A DNA stretch of 14,512 nt. Source: JBLKSS01 sp047607725 (lineage in GTDB: Bacteria > Pseudomonadota > Gammaproteobacteria > Enterobacterales > Enterobacteriaceae). The notes under the pieces are model-generated. The model saw only the letters and a program-made list of their open reading frames with translations. It did not search any database and had not been told where the DNA came from. Numbering within the stretch: the stretch's first letter is position 1; each line of letters starts with the position of its first letter. This document shows, in pieces, positions 1 through 8,035 of this stretch. The DNA lies in contig NZ_JBLKSS010000090.1 of the NCBI RefSeq assembly GCF_047607725.1, forward strand, positions 1 to 14,512. The letters are read 5' to 3'. Made by a program: the position numbers and the translations under genes.

Positions 1-177
1 AGCAGCAGCATCCTGATCAGTCAACTGCCGGTAAAAAAATGGTATGGACTGATAGAAAACCCCACGACAGCTGACGCGTTACTCGATCGGCTAGTACACC
101 CCAGCTATCGACTGGAACTTAAAGGCGAATCACTACGCAACGAGCAAGGAGTAGCCAGCACAGGAAAAATAGACTAA
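1..177 (+). CDS. istB: IstB-type transposition helper ATPase, C-terminal fragment (window edge)
   Basis: Frame 1 is open from the first base and ends with TAA at 175-177, giving 58 residues. The peptide contains SQLPVKKWYGLI, then a DALLDRLVH segment and LELKGESLR. This is the characteristic end of IstB helper ATPases of IS21-family elements. IstB is an AAA+ protein that helps the IstA transposase select target DNA and activates strand transfer. The Walker motifs lie upstream, outside the window. Nothing in the visible part suggests inactivation, but whether the full gene is intact cannot be judged here. Confidence 0.9.
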   Translation, partial: SSSILISQLPVKKWYGLIENPTTADALLDRLVHPSYRLELKGESLRNEQGVASTGKID

Positions 178-204
178 AATCGAGTCAGAAGATGAGCGAA
201 CATG

Positions 205-297
205 TGATCGAATATCACTGGAATGGGTGATCGAAAAATATCGGAATAACTGATCGGATGTCGCCGGAACAGATGATCGGATACGTCGGAATCTGCA
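205..297. repeat. Multiple 23-bp terminal repeats at the right end of the IS21-like element
   Basis: Four head-to-tail units start at 205, 228, 251 and 274. Each begins TGATCG and carries a GGAA-type core about 15 bases in; the first three are 23 bp and the last is 24 bp. The reverse complement of the unit matches the repeats at 14394-14506 (core CCGATCACTGATTCCG). IS21-family elements are known to carry several subterminal repeats that serve as IstA binding sites. That role is inferred here from position and similarity. Confidence 0.8.
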
Positions 298-732
298 TGT
301 GGCCCGCCAGCAGGATTTAAAGCGTAGATAAGCCGATAACAACATGGAGCACATCCCCTGTAAAAGGGATCACCCTAACCAGGCTTCGCATTGAAAAAAA
401 CAACTTTTTTGCGCACGCTTAGCGAATAATGTGCTTTAACATCGCAGGGACGTAACGGCGGCCTGGCGCTCGTTTCACGCCTTGGTCAATAACGATGGAT
501 TGCCTGGCGGGATGAGGGCGCAACCTTTATTAAAGCACTCGTCTATCCGGTTACGCTATGCGGCGTTATGCTGGCTGTCGTCTCTGACCATCCTGCGTCA
601 TACTAGAGCTTCATCACCGGCCGTGAGGTTATTTCCATAGCGCCGCCGCCGGGATTTTTTGTGCGGCAGTAAAGGCGCGCTCTGCCTAAGCAGGCCGCCG
701 CGTTGGCCGTTAACTTTATCTTCTGGATCGTT
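298..732. other. Degraded stretch without an intact gene
   Basis: No credible intact gene is visible. From 493 to 669 one plus-strand frame reads as plausible protein, with TFIKALVYPVT and LCGVMLAVV, then a stop at 604-606, then FITGREVISIAPPPG up to a stop at 670-672. This could be the remnant of a short membrane or secreted protein. I do not recognise the family, and the signal is weak. The part from 298 to about 490 shows no structure I can interpret. Confidence 0.35.
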
Positions 733-1285
733 ATGGAATCACGTATCGGGCCCTTTTGGCCATTGATAGTATTAACGCTGGCATTGCAGGACGGCGCCCA
801 GTCAGCCATTGATTCGCAGGGTGGAATGACCGCTGCGGGAGAGGCGTCCTCCGTTGCCGCGTCCGAGCAGGCTGACATCGCCGGCGTCACGCAAACGACA
901 GATACCGCCGCCGCGCCGATGGATATGCCGGTGTGCCAGGAGGTGGTGGATGAGGTCAATGTCTATACCGGCCCCGACGGAATCGATGTATTGGTACTGC
1001 GTTAGGCCCCACCCGGGTAAGCGAAGCGCTGGTGCAGTTCAGTGGCAGCAAGCACGCCTGGGAGGGCAAGATCCAAAGCTGGAAGTAAAAAAAACCGCCG
1101 CGGAGAGCCTTTATTGGCTCAATGTGCAGGGCAAACGCTTTGTCACGCTCACCATCGCTAAAGACGGCTCGGGACGCCTCACCTTGCCCGGTGAGACAAA
1201 GGCTTATCCGGTCGCCTATGATGCTGCGCTGTCAGCGCAACTGAGTCCGCAATATTTCCTGGCGGATTACCTAAGCCGCAATTAA
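733..1285 (+). pseudogene. Secreted hypothetical protein, two frameshifts
   Basis: I do not recognise the family. From an ATG at 733 the frame encodes an N-terminal signal-peptide-like segment (PLIVLTLALQDG) followed by an Ala/Thr/Ser-rich linker and a CQEVVDEVNVYTG segment. It then hits a stop at 1003-1005. A second frame continues with LGPTRVSEALVQFSG and HAWEGKIQSWK and stops at about 1086. A third frame carries the rest (SLYWLNVQGKRF and YPVAYDAALSAQ) to TAA at 1283-1285. Two one-base losses, one near 1000 and one near 1080 beside an A8 run, would join everything into about 184 residues. The three pieces read as continuous protein, so a decayed exported protein is the best explanation. 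The start is uncertain because the ribosome binding site is weak. Confidence 0.55.
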
Positions 1286-1288
1286 TCT

Positions 1289-1320
1289 GCATCAAGGCAT
1301 CAAGGCATCAAGGCATCAAG
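1289..1320. repeat. Four perfect tandem copies of GCATCAAG
   Basis: The octamer GCATCAAG is repeated four times without mismatch, starting three bases after the stop codon of the preceding pseudogene. It lies in non-coding sequence, so copy number should be free to vary by slippage. No function is evident. Confidence 0.9.
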
Positions 1321-1474
1321 GCGTTAGGCGGTTTGGCGTGACAAGGCCGGCCTGAAACGACGTGGATTTAGGCGGCGTGGGTCGGTGCGTTTAATTTAGC
1401 CCGGCGCGCCTGGCGGAGTATCCACGAACGGCGGGTTGCAGCCGTGGCACTGGCGGTCCTATCGACGTGCCGGT

Positions 1475-2380
1475 TCAACCAGGGGATACCCCTGGGGTAA
1501 TCAGGCCCGCCAGCCAATCCATAAACACCTTTACCCGCGGGGGGAGATGGCGACGGTGGGCATAAAGTAGCGTGATATCCATGGGCGGCGGCAGGTAATC
1601 GGGTAAAATTTCCACCAGTTGACCGGTGGTGAAAAGGTCAACATACCGGGCGACGGGGACCTGGATAATTCCCAGTCCGTGCAGGCAGGCCGCTTCATAG
1701 GCATCGGCATTATTCACCGTGACCCGGGCGGGCATTTGGCGGCTAACTATCCGGCCCTGTTGCTGATAGACAAATCCCTCCGATTGCGACCCCAAAACTT
1801 GGACGTAATCTATCAATACATGATGGTCCAGGTCGGCGGGGGTGTCGGGTATGCCGTGTGCCTGCAAGTAGGCCGGACTGGCGCAATTGACCATGCGCAG
1901 TTTTCCCAGGCGTCGCGCTACCAGGTTGGCGTCGTCTAACTGGCCGATGCGCACCACGCAATCGAAACCTTCGCGCACCACATCCACCCGTCTGGCGGTG
2001 CAACTTATTTCCACTTGGATAGCCGGATACGCCTGCAAAAACTCCCCTAGCCGAGGAAAAACCTCCAGCCGGGCAAAGGCCGTGGGCATGTCGACGCGTA
2101 GCCTGCCGGCCAGCCCCGGTCCCTGCTGGCGGAACAAGCCGTCCAGTTCATCCATCGAGGCGAGCACTTCCCGCGCGCGTTCATACAGAACCAGGCCGTC
2201 CTGCGTCGGCGTCACCCGGCGGATGGTGCGATGCAGTAATCGGGCGCCCATCACGCTCTCGAGTGTCTGAATGTGTTCGGACATGGTAGATTTAGGCAGA
2301 CCGAGACTGTTGCCCGCCTGGGTAAAACTTGCCAGCTCGACAACCCGCACAAAGCTTTGCAGTAGCGCCAGTTTGTTCAT
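1475..2380 (-). CDS. LysR-type transcriptional regulator (CrgA-like group)
   Basis: This is an intact LysR-family regulator of about 301 residues, a normal length for the family. The N-terminal 60 residues form the winged helix-turn-helix (SFTQAGNSLGLPKSTMSEHI, then LLHRTIRRVTPTQDG). Residues from about 90 to the end form the periplasmic-binding-like effector domain. The GFDCVVRIG segment and the general layout resemble the CrgA-like group. Two adjacent ATGs are possible (2383 and 2380). The GGAAG ribosome binding site at 2386-2390 is 2 bases from the first and 5 from the second, so I chose 2380. It is divergent from the short-chain dehydrogenase at 2534, the classical arrangement for a LysR regulator and its target. 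The inducer is unknown. Confidence 0.9.
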   Translation of the reverse strand: MNKLALLQSFVRVVELASFTQAGNSLGLPKSTMSEHIQTLESVMGARLLHRTIRRVTPTQDGLVLYERAREVLASMDELDGLFRQQGPGLAGRLRVDMPTAFARLEVFPRLGEFLQAYPAIQVEISCTARRVDVVREGFDCVVRIGQLDDANLVARRLGKLRMVNCASPAYLQAHGIPDTPADLDHHVLIDYVQVLGSQSEGFVYQQQGRIVSRQMPARVTVNNADAYEAACLHGLGIIQVPVARYVDLFTTGQLVEILPDYLPPPMDITLLYAHRRHLPPRVKVFMDWLAGLITPGVSPG

Positions 2381-2383
2381 CAT

Positions 2384-2533
2384 CGCTTCCTTGATTGTTA
2401 GTTTTTATTGAACAGTATTTCCGGATTAACGCTCTTTATCTCTTTCGCTCCGGTCAATATTCTTAGTAATACAGTCGCTGTTCTGCGTCAACCGGCGCAG
2501 GATTATTCGATCGCAAGCCATAGGAGTTTTGCT
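2384..2533. promoter_or_regulatory. Divergent promoter region between lysR and the dehydrogenase gene
   Basis: This 150-bp A+T-richer region must carry both divergent promoters. A small dyad TATT-CTTAGT-AATA at 2458-2471 is a candidate half of a LysR operator, though it is not a clean T-N11-A box. A TTGAAC at 2408-2413 resembles a -35 element but has no good -10 partner. The AGGAG at 2522-2526, 7 bases before ATG 2534, fixes the dehydrogenase start. Specific promoter calls are not justified. Confidence 0.4.
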
Positions 2534-3292
2534 ATGAGTCGTCCCATTGCATTAATCACCGGCGCCAGCCGCGGATTGGGCTACAACGCAGCTATTCATC
2601 TTGCCGTTGCCGGTTTCGATATTATTGGCACTTATCACTCCCGGGAAGAGGAAGCGCAGGCGCTGGTAAAAGAAATTGAATGGAGCGGGGCCCGGGCGGC
2701 CATGTTGCAGCTTGATACCGGGGAGAGTAGCCGTTTTGCCGGTTTCGTCAGCGATCTGCAGCGGGTACTGAAGGATAAGTTTAGCCAAACGCAGTTTCAC
2801 CATTTGGTGAACAATGTCGGGATTGGCATTCATGCCGAGTTTGACGCGACCGACAAAGCGCAGTTCGACCAATTGATGCGTATCAATTTCAAAGGCCCGT
2901 TCTTCCTAACCCAGGCATTACTGCCGCTGCTGGCCGACGGCGGCAGTATTTTAAATATGTCGAGCGGGCTTACGCGCTTCACTACACCCGGCTTTGCCGC
3001 CTATGCCGCGACAAAAGGGGCGATGGAAGTATTGACCCGTTATCAAGCCAAAGAGCTGGGCAGCCGCGGGATACGGGTTAATATTCTCGCGCCTGGCGCG
3101 ATCGAGTCGGATTTCGCCGGCGGCACGGTGCGGGACAATAAGCAGGTGAATCAGGTCATCACCGAGAATACCGTCTTGGGACGGGTGGGGCTGCCGGATG
3201 ATATCGGCGCGGCGGTCGTGGCGCTGCTGAGCGATAATTGCCACTGGATGACCGCTCAGCGCGTTGAGGCGGCCGGCGGAATGTACCTTTAA
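2534..3292 (+). CDS. Short-chain dehydrogenase/reductase (SDR), classical type
   Basis: This 252-residue protein has every hallmark of a classical SDR, an NAD(P)H-dependent oxidoreductase with a Rossmann fold. Visible motifs are the cofactor glycine motif TGASRGLG (residues 9-16), NNVG (93-96) and Asn118 in RINF. The catalytic set is Ser144, Tyr157 and Lys161 (YAATK), and PGAIESDF around 187-194 follows the active site. The strong AGGAG at 2522-2526 selects ATG 2534; an upstream in-frame TTG at 2408 is much less likely. The gene lies divergent from the LysR regulator and is probably controlled by it. The substrate cannot be deduced; family members act on sugars, steroids, ketones and fatty acyl groups. 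No defect is visible, which stands out among the many broken neighbours. Confidence 0.93.
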   Translation: MSRPIALITGASRGLGYNAAIHLAVAGFDIIGTYHSREEEAQALVKEIEWSGARAAMLQLDTGESSRFAGFVSDLQRVLKDKFSQTQFHHLVNNVGIGIHAEFDATDKAQFDQLMRINFKGPFFLTQALLPLLADGGSILNMSSGLTRFTTPGFAAYAATKGAMEVLTRYQAKELGSRGIRVNILAPGAIESDFAGGTVRDNKQVNQVITENTVLGRVGLPDDIGAAVVALLSDNCHWMTAQRVEAAGGMYL

Positions 3293-3719
3293 CCCGTTGC
3301 GGCCCAGCCGGGAGCGCAGGGGCGCCAAGCGCCGAGGGCGGGGCGGCTACTGACGGTATTATGTTGCCGCGGAGCCGGAGGCCCTGGCGATGGTGAAGGA
3401 AGCGCAGCGGGCAGCGGGTAAGGAGACGGCACCCGGTGAAAGCGGCTCAGGCAATGCGCCGTCCGGGCCGTCGCTCCACCTATGTCAGCCGGCCCGACCG
3501 CGGGGCAATGATGTTTGCTATCCCACCGGCTAGGCCGGAGAGAGGTCCACCGCGCCGTCATGCCTATGCTCGCGCTCGCCTTTGAACAATACCTGTCTTC
3601 CTTTGATCATCATGGGCCTGCGCTCGGCGTAATTAAAACGCGCCCGCCCCGATATTTGTAGGCACACGCCAGCGCCAATCACTCCATGCGCCTATGCACC
3701 TTTAATCTTCTTGCGTTTG

Positions 3720-3749
3720 CCGTGTTCAAAACACGGGTGTTCTTGAACA
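3720..3749. repeat. Two adjacent small palindromes
   Basis: CCGTGTT-CAA-AACACGG (3720-3736) is a perfect 7-bp inverted repeat. It is followed one base later by TGTTC-TT-GAACA (3738-3749), also perfect. They share a TGTTC/GAACA-like core, as an operator pair might. There is no T tract, so neither is an obvious terminator. Binding by a regulator is speculation. Confidence 0.5.
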
Positions 3750-3932
3750 TTACAGGAACGTGTTTGTCCTGATCACTGTTCATACCCGGCAGCCACGCTA
3801 TAACGGCACGCGCCTGCTCAGGCCCTCTTTACGCTTTCTTAACCCCCCTCTTTCCCCCTAATAAAACTTTTCATTAAAAATAGTTAATAAGCTCTTGCAA
3901 AATTGACCTGAATTTACATAATTACTAACTAT

Positions 3933-3951
3933 TATAATAATTATTATCATT
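3933..3951. promoter_or_regulatory. Fur-type operator overlapping a TATAAT box
   Basis: The 19 bases at 3933-3951 match the classical Fur consensus GATAATGATAATCATTATC at 13 of 19 positions, and their first six bases are a perfect TATAAT. The site is 25 bp upstream of the receptor start codon. A Fur-Fe2+ complex bound here would cover the -10 region and repress transcription when iron is plentiful, the usual arrangement for siderophore receptors. The -35 partner is unclear: TTGACC (3903-3908) and TTTACA (3913-3918) are present at non-ideal spacing. Confidence 0.7.
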
Positions 3952-3975
3952 CACATTTAACCGGGTAAAAAGTAT

Positions 3976-6292
3976 ATGTACAGCGCGCGTCTCGCTTTTC
4001 CTGCGGCGAAGATTTCTTCGCCGTGTCTGTTGGCGTTATTGATTAGCGCCAGCTGCGGCTCATTAGCCGTACCGGCCTTTGCCGTCACCACCCCAGCGAC
4101 ATCCACGGCAGCGACGACCTCCGCTACCGCGGCCCCGGCAGCAACCGGCGGCGGTGCGCCCACTGCTACGACCGGTAACGGCACGGAAACCATTACCGTT
4201 GTAGCAAAACCGGACAACGGCTTTACCCCTGGCGGCGATCGGCTGGTACCGGCCTATTTGGATGGCCAGATCGCCAACGGCGGCCGGTTGGGGCTGTTGG
4301 GCGAACAGTCGACACAAGATGTGCCGTTTAACGTGGTCGGCTATACCTCTAAGCTGATGCAGGATCAGCAGACCCGCTCTATCAGTGACGTCGTGCGCAA
4401 TGATGCCTCCGTGCAGACTTATTATGGCTACGGTAGTACTCAGGAAGTATTCAAGGTGCGTGGGTTTGAGCTGGCGAGTGAAGATATCTCCTATTGCGGT
4501 CTCTATGGCGTGCTGCTGCGCCAATTTGTCGCCACCGAGCTGGCGGAACGCGTCGAATTGCTCAAAGGCTCCAGTGCGTTCCTGAACGGCGTTCCCCCCG
4601 GGCGGTACCGGGGTGGGGGGCACCGTTAACATCGAACCGAAACGCGCCTGCAACGAGCCTCTGAACCACGTTTCCGTCGACTATACCTCTAAATCTCAGG
4701 TTGGCGGCGCCTTTGACGTCGCGCGCCGCTTTGGCGATAACAATCAATGGGGCGTGCGGGTCAGCGGCGTGCATCGTGAAGGCGAGACGGAGGTGGACGA
4801 GCAGAAACGTCGTCTGACGCTGGGCACCATCGGCCTGGATTACCGCGGTGACCGTTTCCGCGCCTCGCTGGATGCGGGCGCCGAAAAACAAACGGTTCAC
4901 GGCGCCCGTTTGGTAGTGTACACCTCCGGTATGGATAAGAGCCTCAAGGCGCCCTCCGCCACCACCAACTACGGTCAGAAGTGGGCCTTTACCAACACTG
5001 AAAGCCAATTTGGCGCGCTGCGTGGCGAATATGATCTGACCAACGACTGGACGGTCTATGGTGCGGTCGGCGGCAATCATACCCATGAGTACGGCTCTTA
5101 CTCAGCGCCTACTTCTTATAATGACAGCGGCGACGCCACCATGGGTCAGATGCGAGTACCCTATTTCTCCGACAGCTTCTCCAGTCAGGCGGGCATACGC
5201 GGGAAGTTTGACACCGGTTTTATCAATCATAACGTCAATCTGGGTTACTCCAGCAGCTATACCCGTGTGCGTACGGCCTATCAGATATCAGCCCAAAGTA
5301 TTGCCAGCAATATCTACGATCCAACTTATGCCGATGAACCCACTGATGCCACTTATGCGGGTGGTAAGATGGGCGATCCTGGCGTCACCAATCGGGTCTA
5401 TAACAGCGGCGTAAGCCTATCGGATACGTTGTCGATGCTCGACGATCGGCTGAAAGTGATTGCCGGCCTGCGTCGTCAGAGCGTGAATGTCACTAATTAC
5501 GCCTACACCGGCGAGCAGTCGGACAAATTCGAGCGCACCAAGGTAACGCCGGCCTTTGGCCTGGTAGTGAAACCCTGGGAGCACATCTCTCTGTATGCTA
5601 ACTATATCGAAGCGCTGCAGGCCGGTGAAACCGCCGGCAGTACTTATAATACCGGCACCGTGGTCAACGGCGGCCAGGTCACCGGCATCGAAACCTCGAA
5701 GCAAAACGAAGTGGGGGTGAAAGCGGATTACGGCTGTGTCGCCGGCTCGCTGGCGATATTTGAAATCAAAAAGCCGGTGGCGGCCTATCGCTATCTGGGG
5801 ACCAGCAACGGCAACGCACAATATGAATACGGCAACTACGCCGAAGAGCGCAACCGCGGTATTGAGCTGAATCTGTTCGGCGAGCCGGTGGTCGGCGTGC
5901 GCCTGAACGGCAGCGCCACCTGGATGGATCCGGAGTTGACCAAAACCCAGGACGGCGCCAACGATGGCAACGACGCCATCGGCGTACCGTGCTATCAATT
6001 CGTGCTGGGTGGCGAATGGGATCTGCCGGGGCTTAGCGGCGTCACCGCCACCGGCCGTGTAATACGTTCCGGTTCGCAATATATTGATGAAGCCAACGAC
6101 CTGAAAGCCAGCGGCTGGACCCGCCTGGATTTAGGCGTGCGTTACGACATGCAACTGCCGAAAAACAATATCGTCTGGCGCGCCAACGTGGAAAACGTCA
6201 CCAACGAAAATTACTGGGCCTCAGCCAGCAATGGCTACCTGACCCAGGGTGATCCGCGCTCGCTGAAACTCTCCATGACCGTGGACTTCTAA
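3976..6292 (+). pseudogene. TonB-dependent siderophore receptor, FcuA/ferrichrome-receptor-like, frameshifted
   Basis: This is an outer-membrane receptor for ferric siderophores, energised by TonB. The first frame (3976-4629) encodes a signal peptide ending near AVPAFA (about residue 36), an Ala/Thr-rich linker, a TonB box ETITVVA (72-78) and most of the plug domain, up to LLKGSSAFLNGVPPG. One extra base in the C6G3 run at 4594-4602 shifts the frame to a stop at 4627-4629. From 4613 the second frame carries the end of the plug (GGTVNIEPKR) and the whole beta-barrel. The last strand ends LKLSMTVDF, with the C-terminal phenylalanine typical of outer-membrane barrels. Restored, the protein would be 771 residues, normal for the family. 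The plug also has GLYGVLLRQ preceded by a cysteine, where relatives usually have Pro and Asp/Asn, suggesting relaxed selection. The substrate is inferred from resemblance only. Confidence 0.88.
4004..4023 (+). other. Perfect 8-bp hairpin in the signal-peptide coding region
   Basis: CGGCGAAG and CTTCGCCG form a perfect 8-bp stem with a 4-base loop (ATTT), starting 28 bases after the A of the start codon. In mRNA it would be a stable G+C-rich hairpin within early codons of the receptor. It could affect translation initiation or simply reflect codon choice. There is no T tract. Confidence 0.6.
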
Positions 6293-6329
6293 GCACCACG
6301 CGGCTGGCGCTTGCCGCCCTGTGGTATAG

Positions 6330-6358
6330 ACGCACCGGCAAGCCGGTGCGTTTTTTTT
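6330..6358 (+). terminator. Strong intrinsic terminator after the siderophore receptor
   Basis: ACGCACCGGC and GCCGGTGCGT are perfectly complementary around AA (effectively a 9-bp stem with a 4-base loop). They run directly into eight T residues (6351-6358). This lies 38 bp after the receptor stop codon and separates it from the antiporter gene. Confidence 0.95.
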
Positions 6359-6439
6359 GCCCTACCGGCGGCGGCGCAGCGCCCGTCGCCCCACCCGGTT
6401 AAAAATTTCGTTACGCCGGCCGATAGTTGATAACGGCTT

Positions 6440-6467
6440 TTTAACTGCCGGGAAAATGATCTACTAT
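6440..6467 (+). promoter_or_regulatory. Possible promoter of the yjcE homologue
   Basis: TACTAT at 6462-6467 is a reasonable -10 element. TTTAAC at 6440-6445, 16 bases upstream, is a weak -35. It is placed about 78 bp before the start codon, after the preceding terminator, where a promoter would be expected. It is called on position and partial consensus only. Confidence 0.3.
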
Positions 6468-6544
6468 CATCGGGGTTCGCGTTTGCGGAGAGATTTTCTC
6501 GCGCGTCCTGTACATTGCCGCAAAAGTTAGAAACTAAGGAAAGC

Positions 6545-7998
6545 ATGGAAATCTTTTTTACGATTCTTATCCTCACCCTTATCGTGTCCCTATCCGGGGT
6601 AGTGACACGTATCCTACCGTTTCAAATTCCGCTGCCCTTGATGCAAATCGCGCTCGGCGCGCTGCTTGCCTGGCCCAAATTCGGCCTGCACGTCGATTTT
6701 AATCCGGAGCTTTTCCTGGTGCTGTTCATCCCGCCGCTGCTGTTTTCCGACGGCTGGAAGACGCCGCCGCGCGAATTTTTGCGTCACGGCGGCGAGATAG
6801 TGGCGCTGGCGCTGGTATTGGTCATTATCACGGTGGTGGGAATCGGTTATCTGATTTACTGGATGGTGCCGGGCATCCCGCTGGTGGCGGCGCTTCGCTT
6901 GAGTTTGTCAAAGTGGCGGCAGGCGGTCTGCTGGCCGGCGTGGCGGTGACGTGGGGGTACAGCAAGTCCCTGCGGCTTATCACCCGCTGGAGCGGCGACG
7001 CCGCCGCGACGCAGACGGTGCTGTTGCTGTTGCTGCCGTTCGCCGCCTATCTGATTGCCGAACATATCGGCGTTTCCGGCATCCTGGCCGCGGTGGCGTC
7101 GGGCATGACCATCGGCCAATCGGGCATTATCCGCAACGCGCCGCTGGCGATGCGCCTGCGCGGCAATAGCGTCTGGGCGATGCTGGAGTTTGTGTTCAAC
7201 GGCATGGTGTTTATTATGTTGGGGCTACAGCTGCCCGACATTCTTGAGACATCTATTACCCAGGCTGAACTGGATCCCACCATCCAAACCTGGATGCTGT
7301 TTACCGATGTGATTCTTATCTACGCCGCGCTGATGGTGCTACGTTTCGGCTGGCTGTGGCTGATGAAACGCATCAGTTTGCGCTTTATGACCAAGCGGCC
7401 GATGGTGTTCGGCGACTATAGCACCCGCGAGATTCTGATAGCCTCTTTCGCCGGCGTGCGCGGCGCCATCACGCTTGCGGGTGTGCTGTCGATACCCCTT
7501 CTGCTCAGTGACGGCTCAGCGTTTCCCTCGCGCTATCAGCTGGTGTTTATCGCTACCGGCGTGATCCTGTTTTCCCTAATCTGCGGCGTGATTGTTCTGC
7601 CGCTGTTGTTGCGCGGTATTCAGGTGTCCGACAAGGCGCAGCACCGCCAGGAAGAGCGCATGGCGCGCGCGGCGGCGGCGGAAGTGGCTATTGAAAGCCT
7701 GCATAAAATGGAAGAGCGGCTGGCCAATAGCCAGGAAGAGAATATCGACACTCAGATCCTAAATGAAGTCAGCGCCCGGGTTATCGGCAATCTACGCCGC
7801 CGGATTGACGGTAATGACGACGCGGATAGCGCGCTGCTGATTGAAAAGCTGGAGCGGCGCATGCGGCTAAATGCGCTGCGCGCCGAGTGCGGTGAATATT
7901 ATCATTTACGCGCGCAGCAAAAAATCAGCAATGAAACGCTGATGAAGTTACTGCACGATTTGGATCTGCTGGAAGCGCTGCTGGTCGAGCACGAATAA
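6545..7998 (+). pseudogene. yjcE: YjcE-type Na+/H+ antiporter (CPA1 family), internal deletion and frameshift
   Basis: Both halves are very close to the E. coli inner-membrane antiporter YjcE as I remember it. ATG 6545, behind AAGGA at 6536-6540, begins MEIFFTILILTLIVSLSG and stays in frame to VPGIPLVAA at about 6890. It then runs out of frame to a stop at 6947-6949. The rest resumes in another frame at LEFVKVAAGGLLAG (about 6898) and continues to TAA at 7996-7998. The locus is 1454 bp against about 1650 expected, so about 196 bp are missing. The lost stretch would include the SPTDA and NDASG motifs, whose aspartates are needed for ion exchange in the CPA1/NhaP family. The large cytoplasmic C-terminal domain remains. 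The gene cannot make a working transporter. Confidence 0.93.
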
Positions 7999-8035
7999 GG
8001 CGCGCCGTCGGGCCGCCGCTCCCTGCGCCCTCACG

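Larger units (their letters stand above)
1..297 (+). mobile_element. 3' end of an IS21-family insertion sequence
   Basis: The left edge of the window lies inside an IS21-like element. It contains the tail of istB (stop at 175-177), a short spacer, and four 23-24 bp terminal repeats up to 297. The boundary at 297 is inferred by comparing the reverse complement of this end (TGCAGATTCCG...) with the start of the second copy at 14376 (TGCTGGTTCCG...). Both begin with TG, as IS21 ends normally do. The rest of the element, including istA and most of istB, lies outside the window. The family assignment is firm from IstB; the exact end could be off by a few bases. Confidence 0.85.
3293..3974. other. 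680-bp stretch without a gene
   Basis: No frame here gives a recognisable protein. The left part (to about 3560) is very G+C-rich and may be a decayed gene, but no family is identifiable. The middle has two small perfect palindromes (3720-3749). The last 130 bases are A+T-rich and hold the promoter and Fur-type operator of the siderophore receptor. A GGCGC-CAA-GCGCC dyad at 3321-3333 follows the dehydrogenase gene but has no T tract. Confidence 0.6.

Noticed and set aside
205..297. Possible CRISPR array, from regularly spaced short repeats here and at 14394-14506
   Set aside because: The 23-bp units are contiguous without unique spacers, sit at transposon ends next to istB, and occur inverted at the opposite end, as IS terminal repeats do.
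1479..1495. CCAGGGG-ATA-CCCCTGG palindrome near the end of the LysR gene
   Set aside because: It lies within the last codons of lysR and has no T tract, so neither a terminator nor an operator role is supported.
2408..2533. N-terminal extension of the dehydrogenase from a TTG at 2408
   Set aside because: A strong AGGAG sits 7 bases before ATG 2534, and the SDR fold begins right there. The extension would fill the divergent promoter region.
3321..3333. GGCGC-CAA-GCGCC dyad as a terminator for the dehydrogenase
   Set aside because: The stem is only five pairs and no T tract follows on either strand.
3289..3561. Minus-strand open frame of 90 codons in the G+C-rich stretch after the dehydrogenase
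   Set aside because: It is Pro/Arg/Ala-rich with no domain and no ribosome binding site, typical of a chance frame in high-G+C sequence.
5417..6079. Minus-strand open frame of 220 codons opposite the siderophore receptor
   Set aside because: The composition is that of an antisense shadow; the plus strand encodes well-conserved beta-barrel sequence.
4613..6292. The second receptor frame as an independent gene
   Set aside because: It lacks a signal peptide and TonB box, begins in the middle of the plug domain, and continues the upstream frame exactly after removal of one base.
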